DNA of 64,000 bases from Callaeas wilsoni (Eukaryota > Chordata > Aves > Passeriformes > Callaeidae), in contig VWPU01014193.1 in assembly GCA_013398955.1 (NCBI GenBank), positions 1-64,000 of the forward strand, written 5' to 3'. Numbering within the stretch: the stretch's first letter is position 1; each line of letters starts with the position of its first letter. Below, in pieces: positions 1 to 13,400 of the stretch. A model generated the notes under the pieces. The model was given only the letters and a program-made list of their open reading frames with translations, was not told the origin of the DNA and made no database searches. The translations under genes and the position numbers were made by a program.

Positions 1-350
1 GGTCTGGACTGGCAACACAAGGCCGACTTATTTCCGGCTTGATGGGTTGGACTAGTTCTCCAAGTTTTGTTTTGTTTTGGCCCTGTTTTTCCATTGTTGC
101 CAGGCTGGGAGGAGGAGGAGGTTGAGCTGCAAGAGCCTCTCTGGCGTGCTGCCTTTGTTCTCCCATGCTCCAAGTGGCAGACAGCCTGGGGACAGCCACC
201 ATTTGGGTTTTGTCCTCGGAGGGGGGGACCAGGCGATACCTTGCTTTTGTTAGTTAAACCACTTTCTTTTTGTACAATCATTTATTACTATTGTTGTGTT
301 TCTTGCAAGCCTCTTTAGTAAATTGTGACTCAACTTCAGTCTCCCTTAGT
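1..350 (+). repeat. Possible LTR-like remnant at the window edge
   Basis: The stretch is richer in GC and G-runs than the DNA after it. Near 245-345 it has a T-rich run with a TAGTAAATTG...CTCAAC motif. This resembles the R-U5 part of the bird ERVL-type LTR at 15,265-15,820, which has CAGTAAATTG...CTCAAC. The motif GGGTTGGACTAG at 46-57 is also CR1-like. No TG/CA ends or target duplication are visible because the left side is cut off. It could equally be unique sequence. The 83-codon ORF inside it has no recognisable protein features. Confidence 0.3.
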
Positions 351-3300
351 ATTTATTTCTCCACTATAGAAAAGGAGACAGCTTGAGTGGCCTTAATTTC
401 CCCATTGAGTTTTTAAACTCCAGACAAGGTTCAAGAAAACACAAGGTACTTGGTGACTAATTTCAGCATTAATTAAACTCTATATTAAGATACATCTATA
501 CAGTGGTGGAAAATGAAGTTAGGTCTGGCATCTCTCTTATTTAATTGAGAAATTACAGCAGTTCAACAGCTTTTGAAAACATCACATGCCTTAAAAGAGA
601 TCTGCATTGCACAAATAAGTGTCATAATGCTTAAGTAAATCAATTGCTCCAGAATGAGTCCTGAGTAACAGCTTGGTAGCCCTGTGTCCACCAAATATGT
701 AGAAGGAATTCAGAGGCATTGTTCCTAAATATGTTTCAGTCCTTATTCCTAGAGATGAGGTTATTTACTTCTGCATCTTTACAGCAACTTTACTGACACT
801 AATCTCCATTTTAGCTGCAAAGCTTTTGGACACAGATTTGGAGTGACTGCAAAATGGAAATCAGGCTAAGTCTAGGCTGCAAATTTGAGCTCTCACATCT
901 TTTCTGATATGGGATAATGGTATTTAATTGATCTCCTTCATGAAATGTAATAAAAGTGCGCCGAGCTAGAAATTAATGGTATTTTTTGAAACCTCCTGAC
1001 ATTTTTGTCAAAGGCTGGGCACAACCATCAACACGTGGTACTACAGCCCACAAATAGTAGGACATAATTTCTGAGTGCTAATACATGCAAGCAGAATGGG
1101 CTGCTCAAAAGGTGAAATGTTGCCTATCTGAGTGGTATACTAACTTTAGCAATCATCCTTCCAGAAAAAAAAATTGTAAAAATGAGATTTGACACTGTTT
1201 CTACAGGTGCTGGGCTTAGGAATTGCAAGAAGAATCCATACTCACCTAGAGTTCATAGCACTACTTATATTTTTGCTTTAATGTGTTAATGCCCTTCTTT
1301 CCCCAGGTCATTTTAAGAATGAATACGCCATGCATAATTCTCTTCTAAGCCTATTTCAATGGGAAACAATGGTGAAATGGCTTTGAAATAATGATGAATT
1401 GGGCATGTGGCACACGAATGTGTGCTTCGCCTGCGAGTGCCTTGTGGACGCTCTGTGTGTCTCTGAAGCAAATCTTACTCATATTCCATTATTACTCTTT
1501 TTAGCAAGGAATATCTCTTCTGCTAAGCATGATCCTCCTCACCCTGGGCCCCTGTTCTGCATTTTATAGCAATTCTGTTTCCCAGTTCTGTTCCCATCCA
1601 TTTTTACTCACATTCTAAAATAGGAAGGACCCTGTATGGGTCTGCTGCTGTTGCTTGGCGGCTATGTCAGAGTTTCCTATCATGGCATGTCTCAACAGCA
1701 GAAAATGCACATTGCAACAGCATGGAGCTGTGGCTTACGGCCAATCAACTGTTACGATTACGCTATCGCATTGAACTACTTTTGCATTTCTTGTTGAGGA
1801 AGCCTTTCAGAGGCCCTAACTATGTTTCATAACTTTTTCCGGTTTTACATGTCAGATGCCTCTTACTCACTTGCCTCTTCCCCTGCACAAGTTCTCCTTG
1901 GAATTTTCTGGGATACGCTGATGTGGACAGCAGAAAAATGGGCCCTTCATTGATGCGTACTCTTCCTTGAAGGCATGTTAAGAGGACACTGGTCAGGACA
2001 TTGATGGGGCCTGGGTGCCCAATTTCTTTTCAACAGGGAATCAGTTCAAAACCCTGTGAGAATGCCTGCCCAATCTCCCAGATTCCATTATAGGCACTGT
2101 ACAGCCAGAACATACAAACCATCTTGGGTTGTGTCAAGATGAGGATCCTTTTGAAAGCTAATGGTTGAGTGCAAAGGTCCTGCTTTTGGCTTCTCAGGAA
2201 TCATAAAATAAGATAATCTATGTACAGTACTAAATAATAAATTTTAAAAGTGTCTGTGAAACTGTTCATAAGCAATTGAATCCTAACAGAATTATCTTCA
2301 AACACATTAATACGCTTATCAGCAGAAAGCCAGTAGTAACATATTTATAAAACGGAAACAGCTGAAAAAAAGAATCAGCCTTACTAAAGTAGGAAGAAAT
2401 TGAAAAGCCATAGGTGATGTCTATTTTTATCTGGGTATATTAAAAATCCCTCATCTACTTTATTCACTCGTGCTATAACGGAGGAGAAATTTGGTAACAG
2501 GATCTAAAAGACAATGTCACGTAATGGATAGCACATTACTATGTTAATAATTATTGTGAACACATCTGTCTTTTATAGCTGAAAAAACTGGGAGGCAAAT
2601 GTGGCACTCACTTCTTCCTGAGCTCAGCACAGTGCTCATCCTCACCAGCCACATATCAACCAGGCACTGAGAAGGTATTCAAAAGTCTTCATTTGCAGTG
2701 CACGCTGTAGTCTATAATCATAGCAATCCTGTAAGGCAGTGCTCCATGGCTGCCAAAGATCGATTAAAAAACTGGAAATATTACTTTTTTCCCTTCCCAA
2801 ATAATGCCCAAGGCAAAATGTGTTTCTTTGCCAGATACTTTCAGCTTTCTGTAAATTAGCTTCCCAGACAGGGGTAACCAGACACATTTCTAAACTGGCA
2901 TTAAAGGTGTGGCCTCTGGTTTTCAGTTTTTCAACCTGTCAAATATCTTCCAGATTTAGAGACTACACACTGTGGACCACTGCTGAGCAGCAAGGGAAAA
3001 GTCTGTCAAGTAACCCTTCAGGTCTCTCTTCATTTGGGTCACTTGTAGCTCCGGCTATCACAGCTTGACAGACTAATACAGAATTAGGGCAAGGACTGGA
3101 CCGTGCTTGGGTGCTTTCTACTACATTGCTGGTGAAAACAGCCTTTGCGCTGAAGTGATCTCCATTTCCAAAAGGCAAACAAATCCAGCATCTCAATGCA
3201 AAGACTGTTGTCACAGTCATCTTCAAACAGTGTCACACTACTCTGAAATCCAATTCACTGCTCAACAGTAGGGAAATTCAGTGCCCTGTAAATGATTTCT

Positions 3301-5360
3301 CTCTGCATCATACCACAATTAGATGTCATAAATATGTAGAAGTCACTGAGGCATATAGAAAGGAATGTCCTCAGCAACACTTGGAGTTTCCTGAAAGCCA
3401 GGGACAAGGTAGAAAATGCAAGAAGTTCAAGTCTTATGAAAGAAAGCCCAAGGAGATACAATGTCTTTAAATGTGCGGGCCAAAGCTAAGGTTAGGAAGT
3501 GAGGGCACACAATGGGGTTGGGCAGCTGGCTCTGAGCAGTGGTCTGATGCTGCTTGAGCCGCTGCTGCTGAGCCCAGCCAACACAGCACTGTGATGTGCT
3601 TCAGTGTGCCCCATGCCAGAGTCCTGCAGACACGTCTGGCCTTTCGGGCTAGCCAACAGAGCTCTGCTGCTCCGCTGGGACTTTATCATTCACTCCATTA
3701 GGATCTGGAAGGAATCCATCCTACAGCTTTGGACTCCAGTTGCTTATTTGTTATTTATTATTGTTTTTATTATGGTAGCCTTAAACGGCCCAAACATACA
3801 AAGGTACCACAGGGTTCAGCCTTGACGAGAAGCAGATGAGGAGGCAGACCCTGCCTACAGTAATAAAATGCAGAAAGCTGATGTAGCAATGCAAAAAAGC
3901 TTTTGTGTGGTTTCCTTCTCACTATCCTGTCTCTTGGTTCCTAGGGATGTAGGAGACAGAGTCCTGGTACTACTTTGCAGTATTACTATTAAGAGGACAT
4001 ACTTTCAAGACAGCATAAACTGCAAGCAGCTTCTGCCTCCTTTGGCCAGAGCCAGATTCTAATAGTACTGTTGCATTCAAGAGGCACCTTGTATTACCAA
4101 TAGGTCCTGTGATATTCACAGGGCTGCTGCTCATGCAAATATAAAATGAGAGGTATAAAGATCTGGCACTAATCATCATTTATCCACAATTGCCTTGTTT
4201 GTGCCAGGTTTTAAACTTCACACTTCAGCCGTTTTGTGGGGAGGAAGATTTTTGCCAGAGCTCTGTTCACAACAATTCAAATTCATGGTTCGTTTTATGC
4301 TGGGGAATGTGTAAAAAGTTCTTCTCCCATACACAGAAGTGGCTGAAGAGATCTTGCTCAATCATAGCACAGAGTGCTGTACCCCACTGCACAACAGAAG
4401 CTGAACTCAAGAAGTTTCAGCAAACAAAATTACACAGTTCAGGAAATTAGAAGCCTGCTAAAAGCAAGGATTGTAATGGAAAATATTTTGCAACCCTAAC
4501 TCTAGCTGTTTCTAGAGAGATAAGCAGAGGATAGCCAAATTGGAATCCAGCTAAAACATCTGGACTAATTCTACTGCAAAATGTCCCATAGAATTTTTAT
4601 TAAAAACACGGGCAGTGCCCTTGACAGCCCAATGCATATAAAAGCAATGTGAGTCTATTGACTCAAGCCACCTACAGAACTAGTAATACCACTTCCCTCA
4701 GCATTTCCATTACACCAAGAGGTTTCCCATTCAAATTCAGATCACAGCCAGCTCTGTTTTGCTGGTTACCTCTGATGAAATTGTATCAGAGGAGATCTGA
4801 CTTAATGCTGATTTTAATAACCCTCTTTAATTTTTTTCTCTTTTTTTTTTTTTTGTTTATGGAGGCAGAGACTGCCGAAAGTAATATACTTGTAAGAACT
4901 ACCAGTATTAATAATATAAATACAGAAGTGACAGATACATTTGTAATTGCACAGCTAGTCTGTGATACTGGCATAGCAAAAAATGTTTCAAATCTACAAT
5001 ACTGTCAGTAAGAATGACTATTGGTAATCTGGGATTAGTTACTTCCTTTAAAATTGGAAATTACTGAAATTACTCAAATTACCAGAGCTGTTTGGGAGCA
5101 CTATATACACATACCACTTGTCCTATCAGCTGTTTGGGAATATATTAACTAATGGCAAATTATTTGCTCCGTTAGGTGATTGACAGTTATGGACTACCCC
5201 TAACTGTGCATTATTATATCAGAGACAGTTTTTCATCTAAATCTGATTAAAAGACCATTTTTATTTCCCAAGTTTACAGAATACAGCAGATGTGGATCTG
5301 AATGATGTTATATTTTCTAATAGATACAGGACACATGGTAGTGTGGTATTAATAAAGGTT
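351..5360. other. Unique AT-rich non-coding DNA
   Basis: No gene is recognised. ORFs here are short (at most 120 codons), overlap on both strands and lack domains or consistent splice context. Small features only: a T14 run at 4,841-4,854 and an 11-bp inverted repeat at 3,000-3,010 / 3,064-3,074. It may hold regulatory DNA that cannot be recognised without an alignment. Confidence 0.6.
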
Positions 5361-5560
5361 TGGGCCAAGATTTTCAAAAATGGGAGCCTAATTTTAAGAT
5401 TCCACCATCCATATTTAGTGTTAGAACTCAACAACCTTTTTTCACAAAGGTCCAGCAGCTCCTGTTGAAATTAGTGGGTGTCAGGGCATTTGGAAGTTGA
5501 ACCACTAATTCAAGAATCCCAAAGGAGAGTTAAGAGCCAAATTTTCATCTCCTCATGTTT
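5361..5560. repeat. Degraded ancient amniote interspersed repeat
   Basis: The segment opens with GGGCCAAGATTTTCAAAAA, has CCAGCAGCTCCTGTTGAAAT in the middle, and has a second GCCAAATTTTCA motif near 5,537. These phrases (GGCCAGATTTTCAAA; CAGCAGCTCCCATTGAAAT) recur in old interspersed repeats of turtles, crocodilians and birds. The boundaries and family name are uncertain. The copy looks strongly diverged, as expected for an element older than birds. Confidence 0.4.
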
Positions 5561-7360
5561 GAAAATATGGGGATAAGATTCTGTGTGTACCAAAATTCCC
5601 ATCCACTTCTGTGAAGCCAGGATTCTTCTCTAATCTGGAACTGGTTTATGAGAAAACCAGGTTACCCTGAGAGCCACAAACAAATGTGGATTATGTAGGC
5701 CCTTCCAGCACACAAAAGCATAAGGTCATCTCAGAGATGCTAGGAATTTTATAGAATAACTATTCTGCTATTTTAGATTTTGTCTGATATTTTCAACAGG
5801 CGGGTTAGAATATTTATTATTTTTAATTTTGCTATGTTCCGAGCATTCTTACACACATGAAATAAAAGACAATTTTTGCCTGTGGGAGGACATGCTCCTA
5901 ATCAATAGTGTACGTATGTGATGCAATGGGAAAATGCAGAGACTTTTCACAGCTTATCAGCTTCCAAGACACTTATATTACAGGCATGTTCAGGGATTGG
6001 AAATGCAGTTCAAGTGGTCTTGGAGCATAATTGATTTTTGTCTAATTACTACTATTGAATGTCCCTCAAAATAGCTTTCTAGAAAGCATTTCTGCAACTA
6101 CCACAGGCAGGAAGAGGGGCTTCTTAACAGCAGAGCAGTGAGTCAGGGAGGGACATGCAAGACCCAAAGCTGGTCTCTGCCCTTTGCTCATCCCCTCCTC
6201 TTTGTGCCCACGGGGCACCTCGGAGATTCAGGTCTGCTTCCAGAGCTGCTGCTGGCAGCTGAGACTGCACTGCCATCAGGATGTATTTATACATGTTATA
6301 TCCTTAAGGATGTGAGACTCTGGAAGACAGGCAGATTCCCTCCCTACCTCTGTCATCAAAACCAGAGTCACGCCGAGTCAGGCCAGCAGCAAGCCCTTTG
6401 GCTCCATCTGTGGTGAATCATGCCAGCGTGGAACCTGATTCTTCAGGAGAGATAACATTGTAGCTTGAATATTTAATAAACAAGGCTGGGCTTGAGCTTC
6501 CTCTGGGTAAAACCACACAGGGTCCCTTTCAGTTTCAGGAGGTGAGAACCAAAACGATACTCTGCCTCCAAACAAAAGCTTTTATCATTTTCCAGGATTT
6601 TCCTAATGCCAATGTTGTGGTTCTCATTTTTCCACAAAAACAGTGCTAGTAATGGAGCCATCTCTTGAAAACTTTCAGGATTTATAGCAACTGGCAGCAT
6701 GTCCAATACGTAATTGTTTTTTGGAACAATCATAATCTTACTAGTTGCCAGTCTCCTCTACCAAGATAAATTTAAAGGAAATCAATCTGCTGACACTTCC
6801 CCGATAATTCTGGCAATTCTAACCTTTACATTTAGCAATTGCACTGAGTGTATACCTTGAGGGTGTGAAACCACAAGGTTTCCAGCTAAGAATTAAACAG
6901 TTAACTACTAGCAAGGAACAAAGACCATTCACTGGCAAAAGCCCTGACTTTGTCCAATCAGGATTACAGGAAGATATTGAAGCAACTTTATCAACAAGTT
7001 CAAGCAAAGATTTAATGCAATTATCTGGATGGGTAACAAACATCAGAACGTCATTAGCAGAGAGAATTATTTTATACTGCTTCAAACAAGAAATATGTTG
7101 TATCCCTGACCTTCTTCCCTGGGTCCTGTGGTGATAGAAGGAGGTTTCAAATCATAAATTATCTGCACTTTGGGACTGGTAAAGGTTTTGAGTTATCTGA
7201 CTATGTTTACAAAGTACCCCTGCTTAGTGTTAGCTAGATTTATTTCTTTAGTGGAAATTCAACTGGTCGGGCTGAATATCAAATGCTGAATAACTATTTC
7301 TGCTCTTGAAATTCAAATCTTTGGGAGAATGAAAATCTTGCAATCAAAAATCCAGTTTAC
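5561..7360. other. Unique non-coding DNA
   Basis: Nothing recognisable is present. Two antisense ORFs of 65-92 codons overlap one another and look like chance. Confidence 0.55.
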
Positions 7361-7435
7361 CCAATAACATTAGATTAGTAATGATACTGCCAGCAGTATC
7401 ACCATTACTGCTAATGGTGACATAGTATTATTTTG
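7361..7435. other. Strong imperfect hairpin (about 75 nt)
   Basis: GATACTGC-CA-GCAGTATC (7,383-7,400) is a perfect 8-bp stem. It directly abuts ACCATTA-CTGC-TAATGGT (7,401-7,418), a perfect 7-bp stem. In an alternative fold, ATTAGTAATG (7,374-7,383) pairs with CATTA...CTAAT (7,403-7,415) around the first stem, and CCAATAA can pair with TTATTTTGG further out. The sequence therefore supports either tandem hairpins or one long nested one. It may be a structured RNA, a fragment of a short palindromic element, or chance. Confidence 0.45.
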
Positions 7436-10400
7436 GCTGCACAGTCATACACATCCAAATGAAGATCTGATATAAGCTCTGCAACCATTCGTTCGCAAAA
7501 TTCAGCCCACTGAACACACACATGAATGTACGAATTGAAAACATAAATATAGAGGTTAGATGTGGCCAGAATACTTAGAGGTACTTGTGTGGCACGTTTA
7601 TGTGCCATGCAATATGTGCTCAGCGCAGCACGGCTGCTCGCGTGCCGTCACACCAGCTGTGCTCAGAGGGGTGAACAGGCGTGCGGCCCTGCAGCCCGCC
7701 TGCCGAGACAAGTCGTGTCTCAGAGGGGCAAGCCCTACAGACCACTCAAGAGAGTTACAGGTGGGTCACAATGAGGGTTAACCTCTCTCAAGTGTCTAAA
7801 TCCATGGCACTGAGTGGCAGCATTCAACCTGGTCTGCAGAGATTTGACAGAATACTTTCCTGCAGTTACTGCTTGTTGCTATTTGGCCACTTAGTAACCT
7901 CTTTTCAGCTGTGCAATTATACAGTGAATACACAACATCTGGTTTCTGTTATGTTTGAAACACGCCTCATCAGTGTTTGAATTAGAGGATATGCTGGTGA
8001 ACAGCTCGGGAAGGCTGATGCAGCAGCGGACAACACTGCCTTTCCACTGATAGCTCTGGCACTCTCGCGGCAGCCAATGTGGTCACAATGGTATGCGGAT
8101 GGCATTTGCTGATTGGAATTTATTGATACAACTCATTAAAGAGGAGTCTATTTGAGAGTGCCCCCTCCTTACACCGGAATGTTTCACAAGTAGGAAATAT
8201 CACATCCTCAACCAGCCTGGATCTCACTACTGCTGGAGAACAGGGGATGCTGCAGCTGGTAGAGCTGATGGCACTTTGCAAAATGGCTGAAGCTCTGTGG
8301 TAAGGAGGAGAAAACAGCCTGATTTTGTATTATATTTTCTTTTCCCAGCATAGTTTGAGTCTTTTTTTTCCTTCCCTAGCTAAATCAAAGCTACAGCTCC
8401 CTGAGGAGGAGATGCTACAAGAGCTGTTGAAACTAAAAGAGAACTAAAGAAAAACAGATATAAAATATCCATTAATATATTTGGGTTAGAAATCAAAGGA
8501 AACTTCTGATCATGACAGGATGAGAGAACTAGATTCTAATAAGAAAAGAGGAAAGAAAAATTCATCTCATTTGTGCATAGGATTAGAAGACATAGCTGAC
8601 CGCAGAAGCTGGAAACTAGACTTAAAAACTTTTCCCACCAACATTTTTCTGTCTCCTCCAGGAGATGGAAAACAGAGGCGTTCTCCAGAAATGGCTCAAA
8701 AGCATGGCTGTAGTTCTCTGGCTGCCTGATTACAACTGCAGCTCTGAATCCCAGATCTGTGACTTCAGGGTGACAGTCTGGAGCCTGAACTGGGCATTTA
8801 TACACATTCTTCACAGCCTAGGGATAAGAAGCCCCTATTAAGGCATCGAGATATGGAAATATGGGCCCCTGCACTGGTATGATACAACTCTGTGTATCAT
8901 CTGTCGCTCGTGGTGGTGCTACTATGTGTCCCTTTTCCAGAGCTGCTCAGTCCAACTCATAATCCAACTCATAAAGGCACATCCTTTAGCCCAAGTTCAT
9001 ATTATGAATTGTAATACTGAAAATTATTTTCGTCATCCTTCAGAACAAAATCATTACTTTCCATTTATAGATTTTGTCTTCCTCTCTTCCCTCCAGTAAA
9101 AAATACATTTTCTACAAAGACAGAAACTATCCGCCAACACTTTAACTAAACAGCAGATTTCTACTCAAAAACCATAGGCAGGCAATTTTTGAAGAACTGT
9201 TCTTCACTCACATAAGAAATCCAGTGTGTTTTTCTTACCTTGCTAAAGCACATGAACTAATATTTTCTTTTATGATCCTTTCTTTACACAATTCAGCATT
9301 AGAACCTGGATTTTGAACACTTGAAATCTTAATTGAATTTCCTCAGCAGAGATGAAATCACTGAAACACTGTTCATTGTATAAATAATGCTGGAGAAAAT
9401 CAATCCTAAACTAAGCACCAGTAACTATTACTAAGATTTAGGTAGATCTTTTACAAAGTGTCATACTTCAGGATTTAGTAGTTAAAGATACTGCTTATAT
9501 CTCAAGACAAATTACAGAGCAGGAATTAATCTCTATCCATACTCTTATCCACTTAAGTGAGTGATGACAGGTACTGTATCAACATCAAGGTGTGATAAAC
9601 CAAGTTGATTTTAATTCACTGATCTGACTGAAGTTATTGTGCTGAAAGGTTTTTTGAGAATCAGGCAAATACAGTCAATTGCCTGACTGGAATGAGTCTT
9701 GCTCACTCTTTGGTGACTACAGTCTGCTCCTGACTGACCACATGTGCTATCAAGTGATGAGCATAAGCAGTTGTTTGAGCCACGCCACTCAGCCAACGCC
9801 CAGGTGTCTGCTGCTCTATAATATTGTAAACTATGGCTTGTTACTCAAAGGAGTTTTTGTTTCAGGAGATTGCTCTGCCATGGCAGCTAAATCCCACTTA
9901 TGAATGAAAACATTCATCAAGTTCCTCTTGTGTCAGGTATTTTTCCCTCCGTTACATGTCCCATGCTAATTATAGAATTATCTGAAGGGCTTTCTAAGTG
10001 AAAATGTCTGTAAAACGCAGTTCAGTTTTGCAATTACATTTCCTCTTTCTATCCTGTGAAGCTAAAGATTAACTGACTTCATTCTAACATGCTAGGTTTT
10101 TGATAACTTCACGATGTTTCCTAATCTCTAACTAACTTCCAACTGATGAGTTAGCTGCTGTAAAATAGGTAACAAAATATCATGATGAACAACTTTTAAA
10201 CAAGAACAGTGAGAGAGAAAGGCAGAGAAACAGAGTATATAGAAACTATTCCATTTTACTGTGATTCATAGGAATACCAGGCTAAGTTATGGACTAGTTT
10301 TAACTACAAGAATACTTTTCATAATGTTTGATGACTTCTAACATATTTCAATGTCTTAATGTTTCAAAACCTCCATACTAACATTTTGAGAATTAAATGT

Positions 10401-13400
10401 TCTTGCTTTCATTTGAAAACATTTTACCAAGGGGGAAAAGAATGTTTAAAAATATAAAGAGTCAATATCCAAATGACACTCAAAAGATTTTTTCTTTGAT
10501 AATTTGCAAAACATAACCACTTTTAGGTTGTCTCAGATTTGAGATGCTTGCTTTCAGCATTTTGATATTTTCAGAAAGAGAATATTGATTTCTGGGCAGG
10601 AAGTTGGCACCTGAGGTTTAGGAACCAATGATGCACACAAGCCAACTATGGGGTGGTCTGCATGCTCATTTCATTACTAAATTCTGTCTTTCAGACTCTT
10701 CCCAGTACCAGTATCCAGTAAAGAGCATTTTCTTCTACTTTTCCTCCTTGGAATTGTTGAGTATCCAAGGATGAAAATAGCATTGCTACCTTCCCCTGGC
10801 TGCTGCAGGACCATCGATGGAGGAGCTCTGAGGCAGCTCCCGGTGCTGGGCTGCTCTGTATGTCCACTGCACTCTGAGGGAATCAGATCAACTGCATGTA
10901 ATAGAAACTCTTCCAGGCAAATTAGAGAGCCCCACTAGGCCCACATTGATTACCTCATTGTTCCTCACAGCAGCAGCTGGTCTGATGCCCCAGGAAATGG
11001 TAGAGATGTGGTTTGAGTCCTATAAGCTCTTCAGAGCATGAAAAGTAAATCTGACCTCTCCCAAAAGAATTTGAACTAGTGCAAAGAAGCTGGTGCATAT
11101 GCATATATTTCCAGCTGAAGATTATTTGAGTCCATCCTCTGCTGTGTGAGATGTGGAGCACAGATACAGACACAGCGCAAAAACAGTTGAACTCTGAAGG
11201 ATGCAGCTGAAATGGTATGTGAGTTCAATGAATAATTTCTGGCAATTATGGATGGTGGTGGCCAAGTAAGTGAAAGGGAGGGCAAAAAACATTATCATAA
11301 GCCCTGTACTGAGAAGGAACAAATATTCTCAGCAGACTAATAACAGCATTGTCTTGCACTGCAGCACCCTCGTTACTTCTGTCAGCCTGTTCCTGGTAAA
11401 ATGGGACCCAACACCCAACAGTTACTTGTACCTATGTTTTGCAGTATTGACTAAACTAGATTTGACAAACACTCATTAATCCCATAACTGCCTTCTGTGA
11501 CAGATCAGAGCATGCCCTGATTTGACTTACATTTGCTGTTGAAGATCACACACTGAGTCAGACACAAGTGGAATCCAGGAATCCTGCTTCTGTCTCCTGC
11601 ATTACCCACCCAGGGCTCCAGCTGGCAACTGATTTCATCAATCATTTCAGTATTTACAGGATGCCAGTCACCAGACTGCAGGGTCCCAGAGGAATAGTTA
11701 CCTCAGTGCTTATGAAAACGGGAAGAACTGCATTCCCTGCACATGGCTGTGGGTGCACACACGTAGACTTTTTCAAGAAGCTTCTCATCAGATGACAACC
11801 TCAGTCCCAAACAAAGGAAAAAGGCAGCTCTCTGCTGCACTGAGAATGGTTTGTTTCCTTAGAAAACTCTGTAGAGATATTTCAACAAATACATTTAAAC
11901 ATTTTCAATAAACCTACATTTTTCCAGACTTGCCAAATACTGCCCAGGTAGGAGCCATCACAGAAAAACGGCACAGGGTATAATTAAGGACTATAATTCT
12001 ATTCAGATATACTGGAGACTTAAAGCTGTGCAGGTAATCTTAATTATGGCATTTGCTATCTGCTTTGTGTTTGACCTTGTAACCTAAATAATTTTCTCTT
12101 AATATGATTTTGGGAGAGTGTGGTATGCACTTCTGAACGACTGTATAGCCTTCTTCATCTGCTGCAGACTTTCTGTAAGTAAGTGGCAAATATTCAGCTA
12201 AATGAAGTCTCTCCAGCAGTCTGGACGAGGAACATGTGTACGCTCAGGCCTGACAATGTTCTTGGTGTTAGTCAATGCAGTAACCTTTGGCCGTGGATGA
12301 CACAACCTCTGCCAGTGGGCTTGCTGGCATTTGTGTCTGTCTGCATGTGATGGAAGGCCTGAAGTCTGGCTGGCTGTCTTTCTTTTGTGCTGTTTTTATA
12401 AACTGCCTACCACAGAATCTCTAAGCGCCCTCTATGATAATTCAAATATGCAAAAATTAAGATAACATAGTACCCGAACATGCAAAATTCCCAAGTTCAG
12501 TTGTGATTATACCTGTGTCTAAGCTGTAAAATTGGGTTGTACATGTTGATTATTAACAAGGGTCTCAACTTCCAGGTTGTTCTAAATTTTTATGTTGATT
12601 TTATAAACCCCAAGATTTAGCTATTTTGCACAATCAAACACTTGATGACCTCTTGCAAACACAGATTTTATCAGCTGTCTACCTTCTGTGTTTCCAAAGT
12701 CTTAGGGATAAATTCCATCTTGCAAAATATATAAACTGCTTTCCGTCACCTTAAAATAGACAATGGTTCTGTCAGACAGACATGAAAAAACAGATTATCA
12801 GTTGGACATTGTGGGGTTATTACCAATGCATTACTTTTTTAGAATTGATTAATCAGGAAAGGAAGGTTAGGGGTAGTTTTATAACAAATGGTAGTTTTCT
12901 TCCTTTCTCATAAGGGTATGCTATAGGAAGCAATAGACCACAGAAAATGGCTACCCCCTTTGATTTTACTGCAGATCTGGCCACAGGAAATGTTGCACAT
13001 TTGGATCAAGCAGGATAAACAGCAAGGACTTCCTCTTTTGTGAAATCATCTTTAAGCAGCACCTCTCCCCAGGAAAATAGGTTTTCCACTTTACATAATG
13101 TTGCAGCAGCAGTGGTTTGTTCCTAAGTTTTTTCTGGGTAGGTTATGAACTTTACAGCTCTGACCACAGATCAGTTATTTATCATAACAGGAAAGATGAG
13201 ACCAAAGATATTTCCTAACCTTCTCTTTGCAGATCAGAGAGAAGCAAGGCAACAAACATTAATGCTTCATAATCAACTGACAAAAATTATACAGAAATAT
13301 TAGTTTCTCTCTTCTAATCATATTTGGTTGAATTAATCTGTAATTTTAAACAGCAAGGAGCAAATCAATATACAGTTTCACTCAAATCTCTTCGCCAACT

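Noticed and set aside
7374..7418. Resemblance of TAATGATACTGCCAG to the miR-200 family
   Set aside because: The match to TAATACTGCC is interrupted and the arm layout does not fit a miR-200 precursor; it is treated only as an unexplained hairpin.
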